9,358 bases of DNA from CAZVCJ01 sp964625745 (GTDB lineage: Bacteria; Chloroflexota; Anaerolineae; VGOG01), in NCBI GenBank assembly GCA_964625745.1, contig CAZVCJ010000154.1:1-9358 (forward strand). The letters are read 5' to 3'. The notes beneath the pieces are model-generated. The model worked only from the letters and a program-made list of their open reading frames with translations. It did no database searches and had not been told where the DNA came from. A program made the translations under genes and the position numbers. Positions 1-4,987 of this stretch are shown here, one piece after another; position 1 is the stretch's first letter; every line of letters starts with the position of its first letter.

Positions 1-200
1 CGACCTGTACCTTCGGAGCGGCCGTGGCCGGGCAGGTCCAGGTCGTAGACATTGATTCCCGTCAGGCGGCGCAGTGGAGCGGGCCAGTCCAGGTGACTTC
101 CTCCTGCTCCATGCACCAGCACTAGATTGCGCTTGCCTGTTACATCACCCTGGTAAAGGGCGTAGAAAGTCCTCTCGCCAGCAATGGTCACGGACGGCAT
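1..200 (-). CDS. Alpha/beta hydrolase, N-terminal part (cut by window edge)
   Basis: An open frame starts at the ATG at 200 and runs off the left edge, giving about 66 residues. The visible protein begins MPSVTIAGERTFYALYQGD and carries a strand-turn LVLVHGAGGSHLDW at about residues 31-44, followed by NVYDLDLPGHGRS. These are the oxyanion-hole HG motif and the DLPGHGRS strand typical of the alpha/beta hydrolase fold. The nucleophile, acid and histidine would lie beyond the window, so substrate and catalytic competence cannot be judged. The start lies 6 bp after the stop of the DUF1858 gene, which suggests translation as the last visible member of the trxB unit. No strong ribosome-binding site of its own is visible, consistent with coupling to the gene upstream. 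Confidence 0.85.
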   Translation of the reverse strand, partial: MPSVTIAGERTFYALYQGDVTGKRNLVLVHGAGGSHLDWPAPLRRLTGINVYDLDLPGHGRSEGTG

Positions 201-206
201 ATTGCA

Positions 207-410
207 TCAGTCAGCCTGGGGCACGGTGGCGTTGAGGTCTTTCATCAAGGCCTCGACGTTGATGCCATGAGCAATGGCCCCTTGCTCTACGTTCTCAAAG
301 CGGGCTATCGCGCAGCCAAAGCACATCAGGCCGTGGCGCAGGAAAACCTCCACGGTCTGAGGATATTTCTCTACTACTTCGCCTATGTGCATCTCTTTGG
401 TGATAGTCAT
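207..410 (-). CDS. DUF1858 / hybrid-cluster-associated disulfide protein (67 aa)
   Basis: This small cytosolic protein matches the DUF1858 family, also called the hybrid-cluster-protein-associated redox disulfide domain. It has the characteristic layout: HIGEVVEKYPQTVEVFLRHGLMC at residues 8-30, a CxxC pair (C30 and C33, MCFGCAIA), then a helix and INVEALMKDLN near the end. Members are thought to have a redox or metal-binding role through the CxxC pair, but no reaction is firmly established. The start is supported by GAGGAGG at 419-425, 8 bases before the ATG. The gene begins 21 bp after the trxB stop. A dithiol protein next to thioredoxin reductase makes it a candidate substrate or partner of that enzyme; this partnership is inferred from position only. 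Confidence 0.88.
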   Translation of the reverse strand: MTITKEMHIGEVVEKYPQTVEVFLRHGLMCFGCAIARFENVEQGAIAHGINVEALMKDLNATVPQAD

Positions 411-431
411 GTTAACAACCTCCTCTTGTTA

Positions 432-1373
432 TTAGCCTGTCCTCTCCGGATAGGCCCTGTCTTCTAGCTCAGCAATGAACTTCTCGGCCTCCATGGCCGC
501 CATGGCTCCTGAGCCTACGGCCGTGGAGACCTGTTTCAGCACTCGCTCCTGCACATCGCCAGCGGCGAATACCCCTGGCATGCTGGTATGGCATTGGCGG
601 TTGGTAACGATGTAGCCTCGGTCGTCCAGCTCCAGTTGTCCCCCCAGGAATCCCGTGTTGGGGATGACACCGACATAGATGAAAACGCCATCGGTCTCCA
701 AGGTGGACTCTTCCTCGGTCTTGACGTTCTTGAGGCGCACTCCTGCCACCTTCCCCTCACCCAGGATCTCCGTGACCACTGAATCCCAGACGAATTCGAT
801 CTTTTCGTTGCGAAAGGCCCGCTCCTGGAAGACCTTCTCCGCTCGCAGGCGGTTGCGGCGGTGCACCGCGTGGACCTGCCTGGCGAACTTGGTCAAGAAG
901 ATGGCCTCTTCCAGGGCTGAATCGCCGCCGCCGACCACCACCACCTGGCGGTCCTGGTAAAAGAAGCCGTCGCAGGTGGCACAGTAGGAGATGCCCCGGC
1001 CTCTGAACTCCGCCTCGCCGGGAACGCCCAGCTTCCTGGGCGAGGTCCCGGTCACGATGATCAAAGACTTGGTCTCGTACTCATCCCCATAGGTTGTCAC
1101 CTTGAAAGGATGGTTAGAGAGCTCAATGGCGGTGACCTCGTCCATCTGCACCCGCGTGCCAAACCGCTCGGCCTGCTGCTGCATCAATTGAGTCAACTCC
1201 TGCCCGCTCAGGCCCTGCGGAAAGCCGGGGTAGTTCTCGATCTCTGAGGTGAGGGCCATCTGGCCGCCTGGAGCACCGCCGGTGATAAGCAAAGGCGAAA
1301 GCTGCGCTCGGCCAGCGTAGATCCCCGCCGTCCAGCCTGCCGGCCCTGAGCCGATGATGATCAAATTCTCCAT
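432..1373 (-). CDS. trxB: Thioredoxin reductase (NADPH, FAD)
   Basis: This 313-residue protein has the usual length of a bacterial low-molecular-weight thioredoxin reductase, a cytosolic flavoenzyme that uses NADPH to reduce a thioredoxin-type disulfide. The FAD-binding GSGPAG motif is at residues 8-13, the redox-active CATC at 131-134 in the family context CATCDGFFY, and the NADPH-domain GGGDSALEEA at 148-157. HRRNRLRA at 171-178 corresponds to the family's NADP-phosphate-recognising HRRxxxRA. The second FAD motif, GVFAAGDV, is at 267-274. All hallmarks are intact. The start is fixed by AGGAGG at 1382-1387, 8 bases upstream, and by a well-placed promoter at 1403-1431. It is the first gene of a unit with the DUF1858 and hydrolase genes. 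Ferredoxin/thioredoxin reductase variants exist in this fold, but HRR supports NADPH. Confidence 0.96.
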   Translation of the reverse strand: MENLIIIGSGPAGWTAGIYAGRAQLSPLLITGGAPGGQMALTSEIENYPGFPQGLSGQELTQLMQQQAERFGTRVQMDEVTAIELSNHPFKVTTYGDEYETKSLIIVTGTSPRKLGVPGEAEFRGRGISYCATCDGFFYQDRQVVVVGGGDSALEEAIFLTKFARQVHAVHRRNRLRAEKVFQERAFRNEKIEFVWDSVVTEILGEGKVAGVRLKNVKTEEESTLETDGVFIYVGVIPNTGFLGGQLELDDRGYIVTNRQCHTSMPGVFAAGDVQERVLKQVSTAVGSGAMAAMEAEKFIAELEDRAYPERTG

Positions 1374-1402
1374 ATACCTTGCCTCCTGGTCAACGGTGCT
1401 TA

Positions 1403-1431
1403 ATTGTACCTGATTTCAGCGCATCTGGCAA
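1403..1431 (-). promoter_or_regulatory. Sigma70-type promoter for trxB unit
   Basis: Reading the minus strand, TTGCCA (1426-1431) and TACAAT (1403-1408) are separated by exactly 17 bases. Each matches the housekeeping consensus at five of six positions. The start codon of trxB lies about 30 bases past the -10 box, leaving a short leader that includes the AGGAGG site. Confidence 0.75.
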
Positions 1432-1451
1432 ATGCAGATTGCCCTCACCCA

Positions 1452-1485
1452 CCAACAAGAAAGAGCAGCCACTAATGGCCGCTCT
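1452..1485 (-). terminator. Hairpin with short T-rich tail (probable terminator)
   Basis: AGAGC-A-GCCA pairs with TGGC-C-GCTCT (1462-1485) around a CTAA loop, with one A/C mismatch in the stem. On the minus strand the stem is followed by TTCTTGTT. It lies 1 bp after the stop codon (1487-1489) of the broken gene and upstream of the trxB promoter, as expected for a terminator insulating the two units. The T-run is interrupted, so termination may be partial. Confidence 0.5.
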
Positions 1486-1486
1486 C

Positions 1487-1622
1487 CTATTCGCCAAGCA
1501 ACATCTCGACCTCGGCATAAAACTCTTCACCGCTTGGTGATCAATTCCTCTTTCACCAGATACCAGTACATCGCGGCGGAAATCCTTCGGTAGTTACAGG
1601 ACAAGCGCCGGTTGAGTAACTT
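1487..1622 (-). pseudogene. C-terminal remnant of an unidentified gene, frame-broken
   Basis: One minus-strand frame reads RRISAAMYWYLVKEELIT and then hits TGA at 1527-1529. Moving one base gives GEEFYAEVEMLLGE followed by TAG at 1487-1489, and the second stop abuts the terminator-like hairpin. Both segments have normal amphipathic protein composition and together look like one short C-terminal domain interrupted by a one-base change. The longer open frame containing the first segment extends to 1763, but only from a TTG without a ribosome-binding site, and part of it (LVSTHLVSTSSTQ) is just the translated 15-bp repeat, so I do not accept it as an intact gene. I do not recognise the family. 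A sequencing or assembly indel could produce the same picture. Confidence 0.4.
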
Positions 1623-1649
1623 CGTAGCGCCAGCGGCTTGGGTTGAGCT

Positions 1650-1677
1650 TGTCGAAACCAAGTGTGTCGAAACCAAG
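1650..1677. repeat. 15-bp period tandem repeat (2 copies)
   Basis: TGTCGAAACCAAG occurs at 1650-1662 and again at 1665-1677, identical and 15 bases apart. It is preceded by TTGAGCT, giving a GCTTGTCGAAACC context that resembles short dispersed intergenic repeats seen in many bacterial genomes. It lies inside the gene-poor stretch 1490-1797, where apart from the remnant I see nothing else. Confidence 0.75.
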
Positions 1678-1797
1678 CGTTTTCTGCCCATAAGAACGCC
1701 TTTCACAAGCTGCTTGGCCTCGATACGTCGCTTTGCTCCTACTCGACCGGCGCTCTCGCCCAACGCCTAACTGGGGAAGGATTTCCGCCCACGTGTA

Positions 1798-2226
1798 CTA
1801 GTCTTCAGGTGGCCACCATCCGGCCTGAACCCACAATGAGCGCGCGCCAACGATGTCCGCGTTATTCATACGCAGGGCTTCTACTGTTGCCTGTCCACAG
1901 GGTGTAAGGCCGATGATTTCCGTGCCATCCTCACTCCATGTGAAATGCCGCTTCCACTCCTGCGTGCGTGGGTTGAACAGACGCACACTCTGGTCTGTAA
2001 CTGGATCATCTGCGTGAGTGCGGTCGCTTTTGAACCTGTTGCAGGATATGCACGCCAACCATAGATTCTCCTCTACCGTTGCCCCACCCATAGCCTCAGG
2101 AATGATGTGGTCAATTTGCATCCTCATGCCTGTGATCAACTGAGGGGTCAGGCAATAGCCGCACCGATGTCGCGCTGTTTGCTCGACCTTGCCCCGCAGG
2201 CGAGGAGGGATTCTGGCCTTCGGCAT
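1798..2226 (-). CDS. HNH endonuclease-fold protein (142 aa)
   Basis: The N-terminal half carries a textbook HNH/beta-beta-alpha-metal domain: CGYC (C22, C25), then QIDHIIPEAMGG (D39, H40, G47, G48), then ENLWLACISCNRFKSD (N54, C59, C62, N63). The two CxxC pairs would hold a structural zinc, while H40 and N54 belong to the metal-dependent nuclease site. The remaining 75 residues (RLFNPRTQEWKRHFTW... and a WVQAGWWPPED end) are a conserved-looking tail that I cannot assign to a domain. The DNA target cannot be told from sequence; homing, restriction and toxin roles are all known for this fold. The start at 2226 is preceded by a G-rich stretch (2231-2237) as ribosome-binding site, and the gene follows the RHH-like gene by 15 bp, so the two are most likely co-transcribed. 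Confidence 0.92.
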   Translation of the reverse strand: MPKARIPPRLRGKVEQTARHRCGYCLTPQLITGMRMQIDHIIPEAMGGATVEENLWLACISCNRFKSDRTHADDPVTDQSVRLFNPRTQEWKRHFTWSEDGTEIIGLTPCGQATVEALRMNNADIVGARSLWVQAGWWPPED

Positions 2227-2241
2227 TTCGCCCCCCCAACC

Positions 2242-2652
2242 CTACGGGCCTGTTGGCCTGGGCGCCTGATGTCCACGCCAGTTGAGGATCACATGGACGT
2301 AAGACTTGCGCAGCATCAATCGGTTCGCTTCAGCGTGCAACTGATCTAGTGACTGCTGTTCTGCCTCGCTCAAGCCCTCTGCTTGATTCTTCCGCAGGAG
2401 GTGGTCCAACTGGCGCTGTTGGGAGGCCGGCATCTCGCTCCGCACTATCTCCCAGAGGCCCTCGTCGCTCATGGCTTCCAGGGCTTCGAGTTCTGACCGG
2501 TACTCAGGGGGTACTTTTGCCAGTGACGGCAACCCGGCCTCCACGATCTTCACCATAGCTTGTTGGATCGGTTGTTTCAGTCCTTTCGCCGTGCGTTCCA
2601 CGCGTTCAAAAATACTTGCCGGCAGCTTTACAACCACAGGGTACACATTCAT
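2242..2652 (-). CDS. RHH-like small protein paired with HNH nuclease (136 aa)
   Basis: The protein begins MNVYPVVVKLPASIFERV, a strand followed by helices that resembles a ribbon-helix-helix DNA-binding N-terminus (VVVKLP strand, FERVERTAKG helix, PIQQAMVKIVEAGL helix). The rest is helical and acidic (GLSEAEQQSLDQLHAEANRLM) and ends with LRKSYVHVILNWRGH. From memory, similar proteins sit beside HNH genes in cyanobacteria and Chloroflexota. A role as transcriptional regulator or antitoxin-like partner of the HNH protein is inferred. I chose the ATG at 2652 because AGGAG at 2664-2668 is 11 bases upstream; an in-frame GTG at 2661 would be only 2 bases from it. A promoter at 2769-2797 serves the pair. 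Confidence 0.8.
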   Translation of the reverse strand: MNVYPVVVKLPASIFERVERTAKGLKQPIQQAMVKIVEAGLPSLAKVPPEYRSELEALEAMSDEGLWEIVRSEMPASQQRQLDHLLRKNQAEGLSEAEQQSLDQLHAEANRLMLRKSYVHVILNWRGHQAPRPTGP

Positions 2653-2768
2653 GGTCTTCACATCTCCTGGCCCGGATCACCGCTGAGTCTTACTTGCTTC
2701 AAAGACGTCCAGCGCCTGCTGAGTTTCTGCCTGTCCTAATGATCATCCCCATTTGGGACGTTGAATTC

Positions 2769-2797
2769 AGTGTACCACAGAAACGAGCAAAGGTCAA
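2769..2797 (-). promoter_or_regulatory. Sigma70-type promoter for RHH/HNH pair
   Basis: On the minus strand TTGACC (2792-2797, five of six to consensus) and TACACT (2769-2774, four of six) are separated by 17 bases. The predicted start near 2762 leaves an untranslated leader of about 110 bases before the ATG at 2652, long enough to carry regulation, though I see no recognisable riboswitch in it. Confidence 0.65.
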
Positions 2798-2819
2798 GCG
2801 TCAAGCCGGGGACGTTTGG

Positions 2820-2858
2820 ACCACGAAACACACGAAAAACACGAAAGTCCTTCGTGGT
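2820..2858. repeat. CACGAAA 9-bp period repeat with inverted end
   Basis: Three CACGAAA units start at 2822, 2831 and 2840. The first is part of ACCACGAA (2820-2827), which is matched in inverse orientation by TTCGTGGT (2851-2858), so the block can fold into an 8-bp stem. It sits just downstream of the substrate-binding lipoprotein gene. No T-run follows the stem on the minus strand, so it is not a standard terminator. It resembles CACGAAG-type intergenic repeats common in environmental bacterial genomes. Confidence 0.7.
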
Positions 2859-2904
2859 TTTCGCGTCCCTTCGCAACTTTCCGTTGCTCAAGATCCCAAT
2901 CAGC

Positions 2905-4089
2905 CTACGGCTCCGGATGGATCTGCACGAAGGCGCCATCCTGAACCTGGAAGATGTAGATGCTCTGCTCCTTGAGATCGCCCCCCTGGTCATAGGAGAT
3001 GTGACCCACCAGGGTGTCAAAGTCCAACTGGCGGATGGCCTGAGCCACTTCGGCAGCGTCAAAACTCTTGGCCTTTTTGATTCCCTCGGCCAGGACCTGC
3101 ATGGCGCTGTAACCGTTGATGCTGTAGGTGTCGGGGTTGCGGTAGTCTACCTCCTGGTACTCCTTGATCCACTGCTTGTCAACGACGGCCGCCGGACTCG
3201 GAGCGAAGGCACTGACGTAGATCCCCTCCGCTGCCCCACCCGCCTCATCAATGGTGGCCGATAAAAACGCACCGTCACTGGCCAGGAAGGGAACGGTGAT
3301 GCCAGCCTCCACCAGTTCGGCTCGCAGGTACGGGGCCTCGACCTCGTAGCCTCCGTAGAAGATGGCATCGGGGTTGGCCGCTGCTATCCGCTGGACTTCC
3401 TCTGCGAAAATGGACTGCTCGACCGCCACCTGAAGCTCCAGGGGCACCTGAGCCCCCAGGTCGCGAAGCTCCTCCGCGATGAGGGCTCCAAGCCCCTGGC
3501 CGTAGGGGTCGTCGTTGTAGACCACCGCCACCCGGCGGGCTCCCACGGTGTTGACCAGGAACTCGGCATCCACGCGGGCTTGCGTGGCGTCGTTGGCATT
3601 GACTCGGAAGAAGTTGCGGTAGCCACGTTGGGTGATGGAGACCTCGCTGGCCGTGGGGGTGATGATCACCAGAGGCAAGTCCTTGTAGATCTCCATGGCC
3701 GCCAGAGTCTGGCCGCTGTTGTAGTGGCCTATCAGTCCGATGATCTCGTCTTTACCTCCAATCGCCTCTTTGATCTGCTGGGCGACTTCCACTGCCACGT
3801 CGGAATCGGACTCGTCGTCTATCCCAACTACCCTGACCTGATAGCCCAACAGGCCACCAGCCTCGTTGAACTGTTCGGCCATCAGCTTGGCCCCGCCCAA
3901 CACCGTCTGCCCCCCGTTGGCCTGGAAGCCCGACAGCGGCGCCGCCACGTAGACGATCACTTCGCCCTTGGGTTGTGGCGATCCACAAGCGGCCAAAAGC
4001 AGAAAACAAGCCACAAGCGACGTGGATATTAGATATTGGATATTAGATATTTCACGTTTTACGTTTGACGTTTTACTTCTTATCTTCAT
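2905..4089 (-). CDS. LivJ-type substrate-binding lipoprotein (394 aa)
   Basis: This is an extracytoplasmic ligand-binding protein of the periplasmic-binding-protein type 1 class (Peripla_BP_6, branched-chain amino acid ABC type). A hydrophobic stretch SLVACFLLLAAC ends in the lipobox L32-A-A-C35, so the mature protein should be lipid-anchored. The fold's landmarks follow: VYVAAPLSGFQANGGQTVLGGAKLM (around 46-71), GLIGHYNSGQTLA, ITPTASEVSITQRG, FRVNANDATQARVDAEFLV, RVAVVYNDDPYGQGLG and IFYGGYEVEAPYLRAEL. The ligand is probably an amino acid or similar small molecule, but family membership alone does not tell. The signal peptide's n-region (residues 4-22) is encoded by two intergenic-type repeats. 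The gene starts 6 bp after the coiled-coil gene. No LivHMGF transporter genes are in view. Confidence 0.92.
   Translation of the reverse strand: MKIRSKTSNVKREISNIQYLISTSLVACFLLLAACGSPQPKGEVIVYVAAPLSGFQANGGQTVLGGAKLMAEQFNEAGGLLGYQVRVVGIDDESDSDVAVEVAQQIKEAIGGKDEIIGLIGHYNSGQTLAAMEIYKDLPLVIITPTASEVSITQRGYRNFFRVNANDATQARVDAEFLVNTVGARRVAVVYNDDPYGQGLGALIAEELRDLGAQVPLELQVAVEQSIFAEEVQRIAAANPDAIFYGGYEVEAPYLRAELVEAGITVPFLASDGAFLSATIDEAGGAAEGIYVSAFAPSPAAVVDKQWIKEYQEVDYRNPDTYSINGYSAMQVLAEGIKKAKSFDAAEVAQAIRQLDFDTLVGHISYDQGGDLKEQSIYIFQVQDGAFVQIHPEP
4024..4076. repeat. Two short repeats inside the lipoprotein signal-peptide coding region
   Basis: GGATATTAGATATT is tandemly duplicated without mismatch (4024-4037, 4038-4051). 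It abuts TTCACGTTTTACGTTTGACG and TTTTAC (4051-4076), an ACGTTT-rich block of the same kind as that at 4935-4984. On the minus strand these encode the SNVKREISNIQYLIS part of the lipoprotein leader, so noncoding-type repeat DNA has been read into the start of the gene. Confidence 0.85.
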
Positions 4090-4095
4090 GTCCGT

Positions 4096-4917
4096 TTAAT
4101 CCTTCAGTCCGCTGTAAACTTCGTCCATCGCCTCAGCGATGTCCTGCAGGGCCGCCACTTGCTGGGCGATGTCCTCCCGCAGGTTTCGAGCGCGGCTGGA
4201 ATCCACGTCTTTGGCCCCGATGAGCTGGAGTTGGGCGTAGACCGTGCCCATGGCCGCCAGGGTGTTCTCCAGTTGAAATTCGGCCTTCTCCATGGTGTTC
4301 TGCAAGCGCTGTAAGTTGTCCCATTGAGTCCTCTTGCTGCGGATGGCCTCTTGCATCTGCTCGCGCACGGCCTCATCGTCCTCCAGCCTGAGGCGAGCCT
4401 CGAAGTCCTTGATGGCTGACTGTACCGAGTGCATGTCTCGCTTGATGATCTCGTCGTTCTCGTAGGCATCCAGCCGCCTGGCCAGGCCGAAGACGTTGGC
4501 CACCCACTCGGTGATGCGCCGGGCGTCCTCCTCCAGGTGACTCCGCAGCACCCCCTGGCGGCTTTGGCGGATGAGCCCCTCGATGCGCTCGCGGTACTCC
4601 AGCGCCTTTTCGACTTTATCTCGATACTTGGCGCTGCGCAACTCCCTGGCATTGAACTCCCCACGCAGCATGTCGGACACGACCTTTTGGGCCAGAGCCG
4701 GGTCGCTAAGGCTGGTGTAGATGATCAAGGCCTCGGCCACCGCGCCCATGACCAGCCAATACCACCACCGCCACCAGGGAAAGGGGCTGGGGAAGAGAAA
4801 GATGAGGATGATTGTGACGGCAATGGTGAGCGCGCTCTCCAGCCGAAAGATGGCAAAGGAAAGCATAGCCCGCCACGCTTGTCGTTCCAACTCGGTTCGA
4901 AAGAGACCTTTGGCCAT
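4096..4917 (-). CDS. Membrane-anchored coiled-coil protein, unknown function (273 aa)
   Basis: I do not recognise the family. Two closely spaced hydrophobic segments (about 26-43, SALTIAVTIILIFLF, and 52-68, WYWLVMGAVAEALIIY) are joined by a tryptophan-rich turn PSPFPWWRWW, forming a membrane hairpin. From about residue 72 to the end the protein is highly charged and almost wholly helical (VEKALEYRERIEGLIRQ, EDDEAVREQMQEAIRSKR, AEFQLENTLAAM), consistent with a long coiled coil on the cytoplasmic side. Its place between the SBP-VWA gene (70 bp upstream) and the lipoprotein gene (6 bp downstream) suggests one operon, and it could act as a scaffold or signal relay for the surface proteins; that role is inferred. 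The start has GAGG at 4922-4925, only 4 bases upstream, so initiation may be modest. Confidence 0.85.
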   Translation of the reverse strand: MAKGLFRTELERQAWRAMLSFAIFRLESALTIAVTIILIFLFPSPFPWWRWWYWLVMGAVAEALIIYTSLSDPALAQKVVSDMLRGEFNARELRSAKYRDKVEKALEYRERIEGLIRQSRQGVLRSHLEEDARRITEWVANVFGLARRLDAYENDEIIKRDMHSVQSAIKDFEARLRLEDDEAVREQMQEAIRSKRTQWDNLQRLQNTMEKAEFQLENTLAAMGTVYAQLQLIGAKDVDSSRARNLREDIAQQVAALQDIAEAMDEVYSGLKD

Positions 4918-4934
4918 AAAACCTCGCGTGATGC

Positions 4935-4984
4935 GTGAAACGTAAAACGTAATGCGTAAAACGTAATTACGTTTTACGTTTCAC
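4935..4984. repeat. ACGT-rich nested palindrome between two genes
   Basis: An 18-bp arm, GTGAAACGTAAAACGTAA (4935-4952), is repeated as its perfect reverse complement at 4967-4984. Nested within it, the 24 bp from 4955 to 4978 form a perfect palindrome centred between 4966 and 4967 (half-site CGTAAAACGTAA). The unit CGTAAAACGTAA thus occurs three times: twice direct and once inverted. It fills the gap between the SBP-VWA and coiled-coil genes. It could be an operator, a cruciform or transcript hairpin, or a repeat-element copy; it has no T-run for a classical terminator. Confidence 0.9.
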
Positions 4985-4987
4985 TTT

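Larger units (their letters stand above)
1374..1797. other. Gene-poor stretch between trxB and the HNH gene
   Basis: Over 420 bases lack an intact gene. From left to right it holds the trxB ribosome-binding site and promoter, a terminator-like hairpin, the frame-broken C-terminal remnant and the 15-bp tandem repeat. The roughly 120 bases nearest the HNH stop (1678-1797) show nothing I can name. Confidence 0.7.

Noticed and set aside
1650..1677. CRISPR-like repeat
   Set aside because: Only two 13-base copies separated by 2 bases; there are no spacers and no cas genes.
2653..2661. GTG start at 2661 for the RHH-like gene
   Set aside because: It would leave only 2 bases between AGGAG and the start codon; the ATG at 2652 has a workable spacing.
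2677..2736. A possible short peptide end (LGQAETQQALDVFEASKTQR) in the leader of the RHH-like gene
   Set aside because: The composition looks protein-like, but it has no start codon of its own and an in-frame stop two codons upstream; it lies between promoter and gene and could be chance or a tiny remnant.
2873..2887. GCAAC/GTTGC hairpin after the lipoprotein gene as terminator
   Set aside because: The stem is only 5 bp and no T-run follows.
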